64,000 bases of DNA from Cacajao melanocephalus (taxonomy: Eukaryota; Chordata; Mammalia; Primates; Pitheciidae): the NCBI GenBank assembly GCA_963573385.1, contig CAUYLG010033209.1:1-64000 (forward strand). Direction: 5' to 3'. Each line of letters opens with the position of its first letter. The stretch's first letter is position 1. Of the stretch, positions 1 through 18,079 are shown in pieces. The notes under the pieces were generated by a model that was given only the letters and a program-made list of their open reading frames with translations, was not told the DNA's origin and did not search any database. The position numbers were made by a program, and so were the translations under genes.

Positions 1-228
1 GGCAGGAATTTGAGGCCAACCTGGCCAACATAGAGAAACCCCTTCTCTACTAAAAATACAAAAGTTAGTGGGTGGGGTGGCGGGCGCCCATAATCCCAGG
101 CTAAGGCAGGAGACAGAGGCAGAAGAATCGCCTGAACCCAGGAGGCAGAGGTTGTAGCGAGCCAAGATTATGCCACTGCACTTCAGCCAGGGTGACACAG
201 CGAGACTCCATCTCAAAAACAAAAAAAT
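1..228 (+). mobile_element. Alu, cut by window edge
   Basis: It begins inside the left monomer and runs through the right monomer (GCCACTGCACTTCAGCC) to a short A-rich tail. The 5' part lies outside the window. Confidence 0.9.
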
Positions 229-823
229 TCAAATTGCTGGGAGGGCATCTCAAATGGCACATTGGGCAAAAAAGCATGGACAGTCTGACTAGAAGCCTTG
301 ACCATTCAAACATGCAAATTGTGGGGATTGCTTGGGCTCCCATTGGTAGTACAAAGTAAAGAGAAAGTGTTTCAGATTCAGGCATAATTAGAAAAGCACA
401 ATTGGAAAAACAGGATTGTTTGTAGAGAGTCATTTTGGCCTTCAGACCAAGTGAGTTCCTGGGCAGCCTCCTCTTGAGTTTCATGTTACATACAGCAAAT
501 GGAATGTGCTGTGGCTATAGGATAGGGTCAGTGAGGGCAGTTTTCCGGCAAATCAAGTTGTTGTTTATGAACATTCTTCCTCCTTTGGATATGAAGTGAT
601 GTGCTCTTCTCGGGGGCCCTCTCTAAGTCATTTCGGAAGAGGTGGAGATACAGGGCAATCTTTGAGGTCAAGCAGATGAAGAAAAGCCCGAGGCAAGGTA
701 GAATTTGTGCAACTGTAATCTTTGATAGCCTCACAGGGAACTCTGATCCTGGTCTCAGACTGACCCATAATCCTAAACAAAGGGAGTAATCAAGGGGAAG
801 GCAAGTTAAGTTTACATTGTGGA
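229..823. other. Unique intergenic DNA, no gene seen
   Basis: No Alu or other repeat is recognised and there is no exon-like pattern. Open frames here lack any recognisable protein feature. Confidence 0.6.
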
Positions 824-970
824 CCAGGGGTCAGCAAACTCTATAAAAGGCCAGAAATAATATTTTAGGCTTTGTGGGGCATATAGTCTGGATCACAGCT
901 GCTCAGCTTTGCTGCTGTAGTGCAAAACCATCATAGACAGTACATAAATGAGCGAGTGGCTGTGTCCTAA

Positions 971-1651
971 TGAGGGAATGTGTTTTCTTTCCAGGTCCAC
1001 AAGGGGGCGTTAGTTTTAAGGGCAAGAACTTCCCAGCGCCATGCCCCCTCCCATCCCTCTCCATCCGGGAGATTTAACGGTCTCTGTTTTAATTTTCGTG
1101 GGCGCGGGGAGAATCAAAAAGTCAATCACTACAGCAGAATATCTAAGGAAATCCTTTCATTGGCCAGAGGTCTTGGAGAAGATGGGGGTTCCTCCCAGGT
1201 TAAAAGTCCCCTTCTTCCACAACCTTTTGGACTCCATGTTTGAGTCTCCTTCCACAAACACTCCCTTCGTGGAAGCTGTCTTTCTCTCTCTTGGATCTCC
1301 CCTCTGGAGTCCCCTTCCACACTCTCTCATGGAAGCCTGTCTTCCCCTCCTAAACTCCATCTCTCTCTCTTTTCCCTTCCACTCAGTGTGGAAGCTGCTT
1401 TCCTCTCCTGGATTCCATCTGTCTGGATTCTCTCACTCAGTGTGAGAGTTAGCTGTTTTCTTTCTCTTTCTTTCTCCTTTTTCTCTCTCTACCTAAATCA
1501 CTTTCTACAAACACTTTTGAGCCCAGCATTTACTGGGCACTGTACCGTGGTCTCCTCTCCCATTCTTGGGGAGTGATAGACCAAGAACCTGGAGAAACGT
1601 CCTCTCAGGGGAACTAAGGGCTCCCCTGAACCCCTGAACCCCAATATTACA
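971..1651 (+). mobile_element. Solo LTR, ERV1-like, 681 bp
   Basis: The insert starts TGAGGG and ends TTACA, the TG...CA termini of retroviral LTRs. It is flanked by a 4-bp duplication, CTAA, at 967-970 and 1652-1655, the size used by class I ERVs. It interrupts a hAT element exactly. The 3' half (about 1226-1450) is pyrimidine-rich with imperfect tandem units of about 65 bp. There is no internal retroviral sequence and no coding frame. The exact LTR family is not recognised, and strand is uncertain. Confidence 0.65.
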
Positions 1652-1687
1652 CTAATAAAATCTTATTTGCAAAAACAGATGGCAGCA

Positions 1688-1970
1688 GGCTGGGCAGTGC
1701 TGCTCGCGCCTGTAATCTCAACACTTTAGGAAGCTGAGAAGGGCAGATTGCTTGAGTCCAGAAGTTTGAAATGAGCCTGGGCAACATGGTGAAACTCTGT
1801 CTCTACAAAAAATGCAAAAATTAGCTGGGCATGGTAGTGCACACCTGTCTCAGAAGGCTGAGATGGGAGGATTACAACATCCCAGGAGGTTGAAGCTGCT
1901 GTGAGCCAGTGATCATGCCACTGCACTCCAGCCTGGGCAACAGAGTGAGACCCTGTCTCAAAAAACAAAA
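1688..1970 (+). mobile_element. Alu
   Basis: Both monomers are present and the tail is short. The flanking duplication AAAACAGATGGCAGCA / AAAAGCAGATAGCACCA lies inside the hAT element, so this Alu is younger than that element. Confidence 0.9.
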
Positions 1971-2139
1971 GCAGATAGCACCAGGTTTGGCCCACAGGTC
2001 ATAGGTTGCTAACCCTTACTCTGTAGTACCACAAGCAGAAAACTAGGCATCTCCAAGAAATACCAAATCTGAAATAAGACGACAGAGCACACAACTCCAT
2101 AAAAGGGCCCCCAGATTAAACAGTCTTAAATCTCACATC

Positions 2140-3449
<1,310 letters not shown>

Positions 3450-3532
3450 ATGCTAGCTTGTTAAGGGTTTGTCTGGTGTTTTACAGAGGCATCATTGCCA
3501 AAATAAAGGTTAAAGATACCAGTGTTATATTA

Positions 3533-3686
<154 letters not shown>

Positions 3687-3882
3687 TAGCCAGGCATGTG
3701 TGCTAGTGTGCCTGTGTGCCTGTGGTTCCTAGCTACTTGGGAAGCTGAGGTGAGAGGATGTGGGGTCTCAGATGTGAGCCTGTAATGTGGAAGTTGCAAT
3801 GAGTGGAGATCGCACCACTATGCTTCAACCTGGGTGACAGGATGAGACCCCATCTCAAAAAAAAAAAAGAAAGAAAAAGAAA
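3687..3882 (+). mobile_element. Alu, 5'-truncated
   Basis: Begins ATTAGCCAGGCATG in the monomer linker region and ends in an A-rich AAAGAAAGAAAAAG tail. It is old and diverged. Confidence 0.75.
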
Positions 3883-4259
3883 AGTCAGTCTTCTAGGTTC
3901 TATCTAGTACAATACCTAGGTTCTCTGCATTATAGAACCAGGATGGCCTTTCTTTGGCCTGTATCTATGATGGGGGAATAAATAAAACACAGTATTTTAT
4001 TATGATGATTTGCTTAAGAAGCTAAAAACTACCCCTGGTGTAGAGCAGTAGGGGAAGGGCAGTGCTTCTCAGTGAGGGGACTGTAGATGTGGCCAGCGCT
4101 GACTGACATGTCTAGAGCAGGGGGATATTACAGATGGCTAAAATGCAAGGGAAAGCAGTGAGGGCCACAGAAGAAGCATCCATGGAGTGACATGGCAGGC
4201 AAGGGGGCACTATTGTAGATCTAGTGTGTCCTCAGCTCCCAGCTTCTCCTCCACTACCA
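3883..4259. other. Intergenic DNA, no gene seen
   Basis: Low-divergence unique sequence between an Alu and a MIR. No motif supports a feature. Confidence 0.55.
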
Positions 4260-5981
<1,722 letters not shown>

Positions 5982-6038
5982 GAAGGATTTGATTATACAC
6001 CAGTGTGTACTAATAAGAAGAAATGAAACAGACATAGT
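5982..6038 (+). repeat. 57-bp direct repeat, copy 1
   Basis: Begins GAAGGATTTGATTATACACC and ends ACATAGT. Differs from the copy at 6875-6931 at only 3 of 57 positions, while the flanks are unrelated. Confidence 0.9.
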
Positions 6039-6059
6039 ATTTTACAGTTAACAAGGCAT

Positions 6060-6215
6060 TTTCATAACTATAATATCAGGATGCAGGAGAGGTATTAAGC
6101 TTTCCACTTAGAGAAAAGGAAATTGAATCTTACAGAAGAAGTGGGATTAGTCACAGCTGGTAAGCATCAGCACCATCCTCATACCCAATTCCTGGGCTCT
6201 GCCTTTCATGCCACA
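6060..6215 (-). mobile_element. MIR fragment
   Basis: Diverged reverse MIR: AGAGAAAAGGAAATTGAATC... GTGGGATTAGTCACAGCTGG. Moderate confidence because of divergence. Confidence 0.5.
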
Positions 6216-6344
6216 GCCCAACCTTCAGGACAGGTAGAATACAAATTCTAATTCCGTGGATTAGAATATTGATTCTTCATTAGTACTACTCCACACCCTG
6301 AGCACCAGGAAAACAAATATAGCCAGAGTTCCATCCTTCAGGCT

Positions 6345-6530
6345 CAGAGCTAATGATGCTACACACAAAATCCAACAACCCTGCGAGATGAGTGGTGTCA
6401 TCGTCTTTTACAGGCGAGGGAAGTAAGGTTCAGAACGTAAAATATCTCCCTGAAAGTCACGCAGCTGGGAAGTAGCTGGACTGTGAAGCCAGGCCAGTCG
6501 GCCTGCTCTTTCTACTCCCCCACACTGTCT
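6345..6530 (-). mobile_element. MIR
   Basis: Clear reverse MIR: TTTTACAGGCGAGGGAAGTAAGG, then GTCACGCAGCTGGGAAGTAGCTGG and the 5' region to 6530. Confidence 0.75.
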
Positions 6531-6874
6531 CTGTGTGCAGAGATATGGATCTCTGAAGGTACCACAGGCTGCAGGCCCAACAGATCTGCTGTACTTTCTC
6601 CCATCAAACTCGTCCCAGCTTGGCTTTCAAAGTAACTCTGGGACCTCAGCCCAGCTTTCCTGTTGGGCAGCCAAGGAGGCTTTTGCACATAAAACATGAT
6701 AGAAAATGGAGCGGAGCTGATTAAGACAAAGAGATAACAAGGCAAGGCAGGCCCTTTGTCTGAGACAGCCTGAGAAAAATGCAGCTGGGTCAGGGCTGCC
6801 TCTCCTGCTACTAAGGAGATAGGGGTGCCAGAGGGTATTCTTCAGCTTTGACAAGCATCCCAATCTGTGAGGCT

Positions 6875-6931
6875 GAAGGATTTGATTATACACCAGTGTG
6901 TCCTAATAAGAAGAAATAAAACTGACATAGT
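6875..6931 (+). repeat. 57-bp direct repeat, copy 2
   Basis: Near-identical to 5982-6038, offset 893 bp in the same orientation. It starts in otherwise unique sequence just before an Alu. Confidence 0.9.
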
Positions 6932-6995
6932 CTACCAACTTAATGGTTAAAAAAAAAATGATCCTGGGCTATTTGCTTTCATGACATAAAAGTAG

Positions 6996-7430
<435 letters not shown>

Positions 7431-7572
7431 CCAACACTCTGATACTTCTCTTTGCAATCTGTACTCCATGAGTTTGAGAATCTTGAGAAATCTGTGAGTC
7501 TTCCAAGACTTCGCCTTCCTCTCCTGTTAGCAGGACATTGGAATTATATTGTTGAGTGGTTTGCATCACTAG

Positions 7573-7886
<314 letters not shown>

Positions 7887-7900
7887 AGATTCACATTTTC

Positions 7901-8388
7901 TTCCCTATGTATTCACATTTGTGAAGAGCTGGCTAAAATCAGATGGTGGGTTGGAGTTGCAGAGGGGGCAGGATTGGACTCAGGACCTTGTCAGTAAAGA
8001 ATTTCAGCCAGCTTCCAATCCTTGAGTGGTGCTTTGGAGTCCTGTGAAGCACTATATGTGAAAAGCATATCCAACCCCCTACCGGCCCTAGACCCTTACT
8101 TTACAACAGTGAAAAGGAGAGCCTGGGTGCTAAGTGACTTGCCCGAGGTACCCAGTGCTACTCTGGAAATTCAATGAGATATTGAATGGAACTTCCAGCC
8201 TCCCCATGCACTATATTCTCATCGCCAAAGGAAATCCATGACTGTGCTTGATGAAGGTCTCAATTTGAGCCGCTGCTTTTAGGACTAAGCAGATAAATGA
8301 TGAACAGCCAATCCCAGGAGAGGAAAACATAGAAAATGTAGATAACCAAAAAGATGAAAATAAAAAGGGATGATTCTATGTCCTGCCA
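7901..8388. other. Intergenic DNA, no gene seen
   Basis: Unique sequence. A weak MIR-like stretch near 8090-8210 is too diverged to call. Confidence 0.5.
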
Positions 8389-8640
8389 TTTATTTATTTA
8401 TTTGACAGAATCTCACTCTGTCACCTAGGCTGGAGTGCAGTGGCATAGTCTCAGGTCACTGTAACCTCTGCCTCCTAGTTTTGAGTGATTCTTATGCCTC
8501 AGCCTCCCTGAACAGCTGCGACTACAAGCATGCATTACCCCACCCAGCTAATTTTTGTATTTTTAGTAGAGTCGGAGTTTTGCCATGTTGGCCAGGCTGG
8601 TGTCGAACTCCTGGCCTCAAGTGATCTTCCTGCCTTGGCC
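8389..8640 (-). mobile_element. Alu, 5'-truncated
   Basis: (TTTA)n tail then the Alu body, stopping at GCCTTGGCCT before the 5' end. Target duplication CTGCCATTT on both sides shows the truncation occurred at insertion. Confidence 0.88.
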
Positions 8641-9078
8641 TGCCCTGCCATTTTGGCCTACACAGAGCAGGGCTCTTGTGAGATATGGTGGATCCTGGCT
8701 TCGGACCCAATAACGTATTAACGTCTCATACTTGTTGGCAGGTTCAAGGCCACTCTGCTTTATGTTCTGGGAGGGCCCTTGGCCACAGTGTTTGCATACT
8801 CAACTCAAGACAAGAGATGAAGCCACCACAAGGTAGAACAGAGAAAGGGAGGGTGGATCTCCTGACTGGGGGGGACGTGGGCTTCTTGATGGTATAGCCT
8901 AGACAATGGGATGGGCCCCAAGACAAGCCGGTAAATCTCTAGGAATGTTTGCTATGTGGAAAGATTTGTCTTCCTCTGATGCCCACATTTAAGAGTTTGG
9001 TCTTCCTTTCATGCATCCTAATAAAGAGTTGCTTCCTGATCATTTTGCCACTGAAGCCTACGCTTCCTGTGGCCAATT
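8641..9078. other. Intergenic DNA, no gene seen
   Basis: Unique sequence between two Alus. No repeat or exon pattern recognised. Confidence 0.55.
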
Positions 9079-9091
9079 TAAAAACTCTGTT

Positions 9092-9396
<305 letters not shown>

Positions 9397-9469
9397 TCAA
9401 GGCTTAAGGCATACAATTTCAGAGTGTCAAAGCCAAGAAGGTCCCATGTAACTGAACCTACTTATTTAA

Positions 9470-9580
9470 TACATTTGGAAACTGAGGTTCAGTGGTGGAA
9501 ATCCGCTCACTAAATGTGGCACAGTAACTTACTGGCAGTGCCAAGCTTGAGACCTACACCTTTTGATTCTGTTCTGTGCC
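9470..9580 (-). mobile_element. MIR fragment
   Basis: GGAAACTGAGGTTCAGTGG... then GTAACTTACTGGCAGTGCC and the diverged 5' side. Confidence 0.6.
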
Positions 9581-9846
9581 CCTCAGGCTAGACATCAATC
9601 TCAGATAAGTGAGAAATATGTTCTCATCCCGTATGGGATGGGGAAGGGGAGTCAGTGCTTACAAATAAGTAATTAGTAGCTCTAATTCCACAAACATAAT
9701 AATTAGGAGCTGAAATTTGAGAGCTTCTTATGTGTTAGCAATTTTATAGTCATTATCTCATTGAATTTCCAGAGTAACCCATAAAGGAGATGTTATTACT
9801 TCAGGTTTTTCAAATGAGAAAACTGGGGCTTAAAGAAGTGACACAA

Positions 9847-10544
<698 letters not shown>

Positions 10545-10599
10545 CTAGACTAAAATAAACAATATTGTAAAGTTTGATCTGCAAAGAGACAGACACAAC

Positions 10600-10889
10600 T
10601 TTTTTTTTTTTTGAGAGTCTCGCTCTGTTGCCGAGGCTGGAGTACAGTGGTGTGATATTGGCTCAGTGCCACCTCTGTGTCCCAGGCTCAAGTGATTCTT
10701 GTGCCTCAGACTCCCCAGTAGCTGAGACTACAGGTGCCCACCACCACGCCTGGCTAATTTTGTATTTTTTAGTAGAAATAGGGTTTCACCATGTTGGCCA
10801 GGCTGGTTTTGAACTTCTGACCTTAAGTGATCTGCCCACCTCAGCCTCCCAAAGTACAGGGATTACAGGCATGAGCCACCGTGCCCCGC
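10600..10889 (-). mobile_element. Alu
   Basis: Poly-T(12), both monomers, ends GAGCCACCGTGCCCCGCC. Confidence 0.93.
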
Positions 10890-10892
10890 CAG

Positions 10893-11040
10893 AAGAGCTT
10901 CTTAAAACCCAGATTGCTGGCCTATCCTGCAGAGTTTCTGATACAGTAGGTCTGGGTTGAGGCCTGAGAACTTGCATTTCCCAGGTGATACCGCTGCTGC
11001 TGATTTCGGGATCACACAGCAGAGAGTGTCACTGATTTAA
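10893..11040 (+). mobile_element. hAT-Charlie fossil (MER5/MER20 type)
   Basis: CTTAAAACCCAGATTGCTGG... GAGTTTCTGATACAGTAGGTCTGG... CCCAGGTGATACCGCTGCTG is the diagnostic core. The left terminus is lost at the Alu junction. Family letter uncertain. Confidence 0.65.
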
Positions 11041-11518
11041 AGGAATCCTTAACAGATTCTGTGTCAGCTGAATTTTCTTGCATTGAGTCTCACTTTCCAA
11101 GCAAAGATTTAAGAGCAAGGTTGCTCTGCCTCAAAGTGATTCATGACTTTGGGAAATAAGAAAAATGACATTACCACCTCATTTCCTAACTACTATTTTG
11201 AAAGGGTTATGGAGGAGTCTTTACTTGGGGTGAATTGTCAGGAAGACTAAAATTTAGGCTAAAAAGCAGGCTGCTAACGCACATACCATTTCTTTTCTTC
11301 CTCCCTCACTCCTTCGAAAATTGAAGGTCCTAAGGAAGGCGGCAACCCGCTGAGCTTAAGTCACGTGTTCATTCCTGAGCCAATCACTATGGCCAGAGGA
11401 ATGTGATGCTCTGATTGGCCAAACCTGAGTCACATGTCCACTCTTGGAGCAGGAAGTGAAGTGAATTCCAAGAAATGAATTTCTTTGAGGCACAGATCCT
11501 GAAGAGGTGGTGTAGCTG
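11041..11518. other. Intergenic DNA with an old repeat-like stretch
   Basis: 11365-11465 (GCCAATCACTATGGCCAG, CTCTGATTGGCCAAACC) resembles a dispersed mammalian repeat I cannot name. No gene is seen. Confidence 0.45.
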
Positions 11519-11772
11519 GTCCCCTGAGCATAAGCCGGGGATGAAGACACCAGAAAGAAGGGTAAATGGACGCCAGGTGGCAAAACCACACATGCCCACA
11601 CTTCTGGTTGCTAAGCAACATTTTGTTTTTCCGCTCTGGTTCCTCTTCTGTTCCGCAAAAGCTCTCCTAACACAAAGGCTGACCATTCTGTAGTTGGAAG
11701 AGGGCCAAACCCAGGAGACCTTGAGTGAAGTGGAAAGAGATCTGGGCTGGAGATTTGGGTTTTAGTCCTGAT
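11519..11772 (+). repeat. Duplicated non-Alu segment, copy A
   Basis: Aligns collinearly with 13850-14092. Shared blocks include AAGAAGGGTAAATG, CTTCTGGTTGCTAAGCAAC, CCAAACCCAGGAGACCTTGA and GTGGAAAGAGA. It spans an old repeat tail, unique sequence and a MIR-like start, so it is a segment duplication rather than two insertions of one family. Confidence 0.8.
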
Positions 11773-12049
11773 AACTGCCACGTACTTTCTTCCCTCCCTG
11801 AGTCTCAATTTTTTCTTCAGCTGTAAGACGAGGAGGCCGAACAGAATCTCTGTGGGGCCTTTGCAGCTCTACTAGGCTGGGTTCTGGGCAATGTCACAGG
11901 CAGTGGGACCTCCTGTGCCTCTCATATCTTAGAAGTGAAGGCAGCTTTCTCTGAACACGAGCAATCCCTGCCATGGAATGTGGCTTGCTAGAAAGTGCCT
12001 CAATTTTCGCATCAGATAATTTGTTTTGGTTTCTGACCTTAATTTGTTT
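11773..12049. other. Intergenic DNA with MIR-like core
   Basis: 11765-11880 carries a MIR-type core (CCTGAGTCTCAATTTTTTC, AGCTGTAAGACGAGGAGG). No gene. Confidence 0.5.
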
Positions 12050-12336
12050 TCCTTTTTTTGAAACTGAGTCTCGCTTTGTCGCCCAGGGTGCAGTGGGGTG
12101 GCGGATCTGGGCTCACTGCAACTTCTGCCTCCCAGACTCAAGCAATTCTGCCTCAGCCTCACAAGTAGCTGGGACTACAGATGCACACTACCATGCCCGG
12201 CTAATTTTTGTTTTTAGTTGAGACGGGGTTTCGCCATATTGGCCACGCTGGTCTTGAACTCCTGGCCTCAGGTGATCCACATGCCTTGGCTTCTCAGTGT
12301 GCTGGGATTACAGGTATGAGCCACTTTGCCTGGCCC
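12050..12336 (-). mobile_element. Alu
   Basis: Target duplication CTGACCTTAATTT on both sides. It splits the upstream end of the following MIR. Confidence 0.93.
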
Positions 12337-12349
12337 CTGACCTTAATTT

Positions 12350-12515
12350 CAGATTCCTCCTAATACCTGTGCAACCCAGGCAAATTTCTTAACCTCTTTG
12401 AACCTTCTAATTTAAAGTGGAGTTAAGGATAATCCCTCAGAAGCTGTTGAGAGAGTCAAGTGAGACAATGGATGTGAAAGTGCTTTGTAAGCTCTAAAGT
12501 GCTGTGCAGATGGAG
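12350..12515 (+). mobile_element. MIR
   Basis: TGCAACCCAGGCAAATTTC..., CCTCTTTGAACC..., and 3' end GTGCTTTGTAAGCTCTAAAG. Confidence 0.7.
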
Positions 12516-12962
12516 GTCCCATCCAGCCAGGGTCCCTGTCTCCCAGGCCAGTGTGGTTCTGGGACTCAGTGCTCCTGAGAAAAGGATAGTGCCCATATTC
12601 AGTGAGCATGAGCCCTTCCGCAATGCATGTGTCGTTTACTTATATTGATTCTAAACTTTGCTATTCCATGTGTAAGTATCACATCAAAGGGTAAGCTGAA
12701 GCAACTGCGAGGGTGGGTAAGAAACAGAGGTCACTGATGATTCCAAATTTTGCAGAATCTATCCTGGAGTCTATGTCTGGGGGCCCAGGACCCAGCAGCT
12801 GGCAGTGAGGGAGCAGGAAGCCAGGCCCTGCCCTTCTTTTCTGACCATTCTGTCCCTTTAAGCAGGCCTTTGGACAGAAGCCTCCCTCTGACTTGTCTAG
12901 TGGGGACTGGGATAGCCTCATCCACTCTGATCTCTCACAGTCATCTCAAATTCACATGTTCG
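12516..12962. other. Intergenic DNA, no gene seen
   Basis: Unique, moderately GC-rich sequence. Short frames on both strands lack recognisable domains. Confidence 0.5.
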
Positions 12963-13541
<579 letters not shown>

Positions 13542-13849
13542 ATCTTCAAAATAGATCTCTTGATCTTGGTCCCCACCTCCAAAATCAGTCTGCACCCAGT
13601 TTTGTAAATGTCACCTGCAGCCATCCAGTGTCTCCTGACAGATACCTATGACCCTGAACATCTCTCTCTTTTATCCTGCCACAATCCATCATCAAATCCT
13701 AACCATTCCCCCTCTAAAGCCTACTTCAATTCCACTCCTTTTTTTCCCATTCCCATTACTACTACCCCTGTCTGAGACACTGCCATTGCTTAGCTAACTG
13801 GCAACTTGTAACTAGTTTTTCCATTTGGGGTCCTGTCCCATTCCCCCAA
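13542..13849. other. Intergenic DNA, no gene seen
   Basis: Pyrimidine-rich unique sequence between an Alu and duplicated copy B. Confidence 0.5.
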
Positions 13850-14092
13850 GAGGAAGTCTGCGGAGAAAGACACTAGTAAGAAGGGTAAATGAATGCCAGG
13901 TGGCAAAACCACTCTTGCCCACCCTTCTGGTTGCTAAGCAACGTTTTGCCTTTCAGTTCAGTCTAGGCTTCTGTTCCTCAAAGCTCTCCTAGTACAAGGG
14001 CTGACCTTTCTAGTTGGAAGAGAGCCAAACCCAGGAGACCTTGAGTAAAGTGGAAAGAGAGCTAGGGTGGAGATTTGGATTTTATTCTTGGT
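13850..14092 (+). repeat. Duplicated non-Alu segment, copy B
   Basis: Second copy of 11519-11772, same orientation, about 2.3 kb downstream. Many substitutions and small indels indicate an old event. Homology stops shortly after GAGATTTGGATTTTA. Confidence 0.8.
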
Positions 14093-14111
14093 TTCCCAAA
14101 TGTAAATCTGA

Positions 14112-14937
<826 letters not shown>

Positions 14938-15074
14938 TGGATGGATGCAGTGGCTCAGACTTGTAATTTCAGCACTTTGGGAGGCTAAGGTGCGAGGACC
15001 ACTTGAGGCCAGGAGAGGCCAGGAGTTTGAGACCAGCCTGGGTGACATAGCGAGACCTGATCTCTACTAAAGAT
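14938..15074 (+). mobile_element. Alu left-monomer fragment
   Basis: Starts GGATGGATGCAGTGGCTCAG, carries a local duplication AGGCCAGGAG, and stops at CTACTAAAGATATATA where an inverted Alu begins. Confidence 0.8.
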
Positions 15075-15262
15075 ATATATATTTGAGACAGGGTCTCACT
15101 TTTATCACCCGGGCTGGAGTGCAGTGGAATAATGACAGCTCACTGTAGCCTTGACCTTCTGGACTCAAGTGATCCTCCCACCTCTGCCTCCTGAGTAGCT
15201 GGGACCTCCTGAGGTGGGCACTACCACTCCTGGCTAACTTTTATTTTTATTTTTGTAGGGAT
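15075..15262 (-). mobile_element. Alu fragment, inverted against neighbour
   Basis: TTTGAGACAGGGTCTCAC to CTGGCTAACTTTTATTTTT and GGATGGAGTC. It lacks the Alu 5' half. Confidence 0.8.
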
Positions 15263-15555
15263 GGAGTCTATAAATATTTATTGAATGACAGAGCAAACAA
15301 CAAAAATGTAAGACCTTGCTTCTGTGTCTTCTTTGGAAGATTTTCTCAAAGATGTTATACTGTGAACCAGTAATTCTGAGCACCCCGTGGGAGCCAGGAA
15401 TAGAGATGCTGGCACAAGACATGGTGACTGACTTAGCTCCCTTCTCTAGTCCTAAGAGTGCCCACCAGTGCTGAAGGGGCTTGCGATGCCTTCTCTACCT
15501 ATTCTCTCTGCAGTGGCTTAAAGTGCCTGGCTGTATATCAAGTTAGTAGGCTAGC
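15263..15555. other. Intergenic DNA, no gene seen
   Basis: Starts TATAAATATTTATTGAATGA, which reads like the last bases of the upstream L2 terminus. The rest is unique. Confidence 0.5.
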
Positions 15556-15850
15556 CTACTTCCCTCTGTTGCCCAGGCTGCAGTGCAGTGGAATGATCTC
15601 TGCTCACTGCAGCCTTGACCTCTTGGGTTCAAGTGATCCTCCTGCCTCAGCATCCCCAGGTAGCTGGAACTACAGGCATGTACCACCATGCCTGGTTAGT
15701 TAGTTTGTTTTTTTTTTTTTGTATTTTTGGTAGATATGCAGTTTCACCATATTGTCCAGGCTAGTCTCTAACTCCCAGGCTCAAGCGATCCACCTGCTGT
15801 GGCCTCTCAAAGTGCTAGGATTACAGGCATGAGCTACTGCACCCAGACTC
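15556..15850 (-). mobile_element. Alu, tail lost
   Basis: Begins CTCTGTTGCCCAGGCTGC without poly-T and runs to GAGCTACTGCACCCAGACT. It has a T(12) insertion at about 15709-15720. Confidence 0.85.
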
Positions 15851-15946
15851 CCTGTTTGCTCTCTTGACCCTGACTGTGGCCTTCCCCTCCCACACGTCCA
15901 CAGGTACAAGTGCCTGGAGCCTCAAGCCCTTCTAAAATGGCTTTCA

Positions 15947-16146
15947 GGCTGGGTGCAGTAGCTTGTGCCTGTAATCCCAGCTACTTTAGGAGGCTGAGGT
16001 GGGAGGATCGCTTGAGCCCAGGAGTTTGAGGCTGAGGTGAAGAATGATCATGCCACTGCACTCTAGCCTGGGCAACAAAGAGAGAGAGAGGAGAGACTTT
16101 GTCTCTAAAAATAAATGAATGAATTAATGAATAAATAAATAAATAA
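15947..16146 (+). mobile_element. Alu with internal deletion
   Basis: The Alu start GGCTGGGTGCAGTAGC is joined to CTACTTTAGGAGGCTGAGG of the right monomer. (AAAT)n tail. Target duplication AAAATGGCTTTC flanks it, so the deletion may predate insertion. Confidence 0.85.
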
Positions 16147-16189
16147 AATGGCTTTCGGGAAAGGATCCCATACATTCTGGCACACTATA

Positions 16190-16500
16190 TGCTGGGTGTA
16201 GTGGCTCATGCCTGTAATCTCAGCACTTTGGGAGGCTAAGGCAGGTGGGTGGATCACTTGAGTTCAGGAATTCGAGAGTAGCCTGGCCAGCATGGCAAAA
16301 CCCTGTCTCTACTAAAAATACAAAATTTAGCCAGTGTGGTGGCACGCACCTGTGGTCCTCGTTACCTGGGAGGCTGAGGTGGGAGAATCGCTTGAACTCA
16401 GGAGGCAGAGTTTGCAGTGAGGCGAGATCGCACAACTGTACTCCAGCCTGGGCAGCAGGTCGAGACTCTGTCTCAAAGAAAAAAAAAAAGAAAAATAATA
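16190..16500 (+). mobile_element. Alu
   Basis: Full dimer, GCTGGGTGTAGTGGCTCATG to an A-rich tail with AAAAATAATA. Confidence 0.92.
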
Positions 16501-17703
<1,203 letters not shown>

Positions 17704-17990
17704 GGCCGGGTGCAGTGGCTCATGCCTGTAATTCCAGCACTTTGGGAGGCTGAGGTGGGTGAATCACAGGGTCAGGAGATCAAGACCATCTCGGCCAACA
17801 TGGTGAAACCCCGTCTCTACTAAAAATACAAAAATTAGCCGGGCGCGGTGGCATGTGCGTGTAGTCCCAACCAGAGGCTGAGGCAGGAGAATTGCTTGAA
17901 CCCGGAGGCAGAGGTTGCAGTGAGCCGAAATTGCACCACTGCACTCCAGCCTGGGCCACAGAGTGAGACTTCATCTCAAAAAAAAAAAAA
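17704..17990 (+). mobile_element. Alu
   Basis: Includes GCCGGGCGCGGTGGC, little changed from consensus. Target duplication AAAAATTGTGAATAG / AAAAATTGTGATTAG. Confidence 0.94.
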
Positions 17991-18079
17991 TTGTGATTAG
18001 AATTGTGTATTTCAGTGATTTCATTTTTGAATAGGTACTTATGGTTCAAAACTCAAAAGTTACAAAAAGGCTTAATTGT

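Larger units (their letters stand above)
824..2018 (+). mobile_element. hAT-Charlie element (MER1-type), split by an LTR and an Alu
   Basis: The left part (824-970) starts CAGGGGTCAGCAAACT and includes the family's TTTTAGGCTTTGTGGGG block. The middle part (1652-1687) matches the AATAAAATCTTATTTGCAAA block. The right part (about 1972-2018) ends in the complementary terminus, GGTTGCTAACCCTTA. The three parts join into one non-autonomous transposon once the LTR and the Alu are removed. The family name is from memory. Confidence 0.75.

Noticed and set aside
1041..1445. 134-codon frame in the LTR
   Set aside because: Non-coding LTR with pyrimidine-rich tandem units. No retroviral protein similarity seen.
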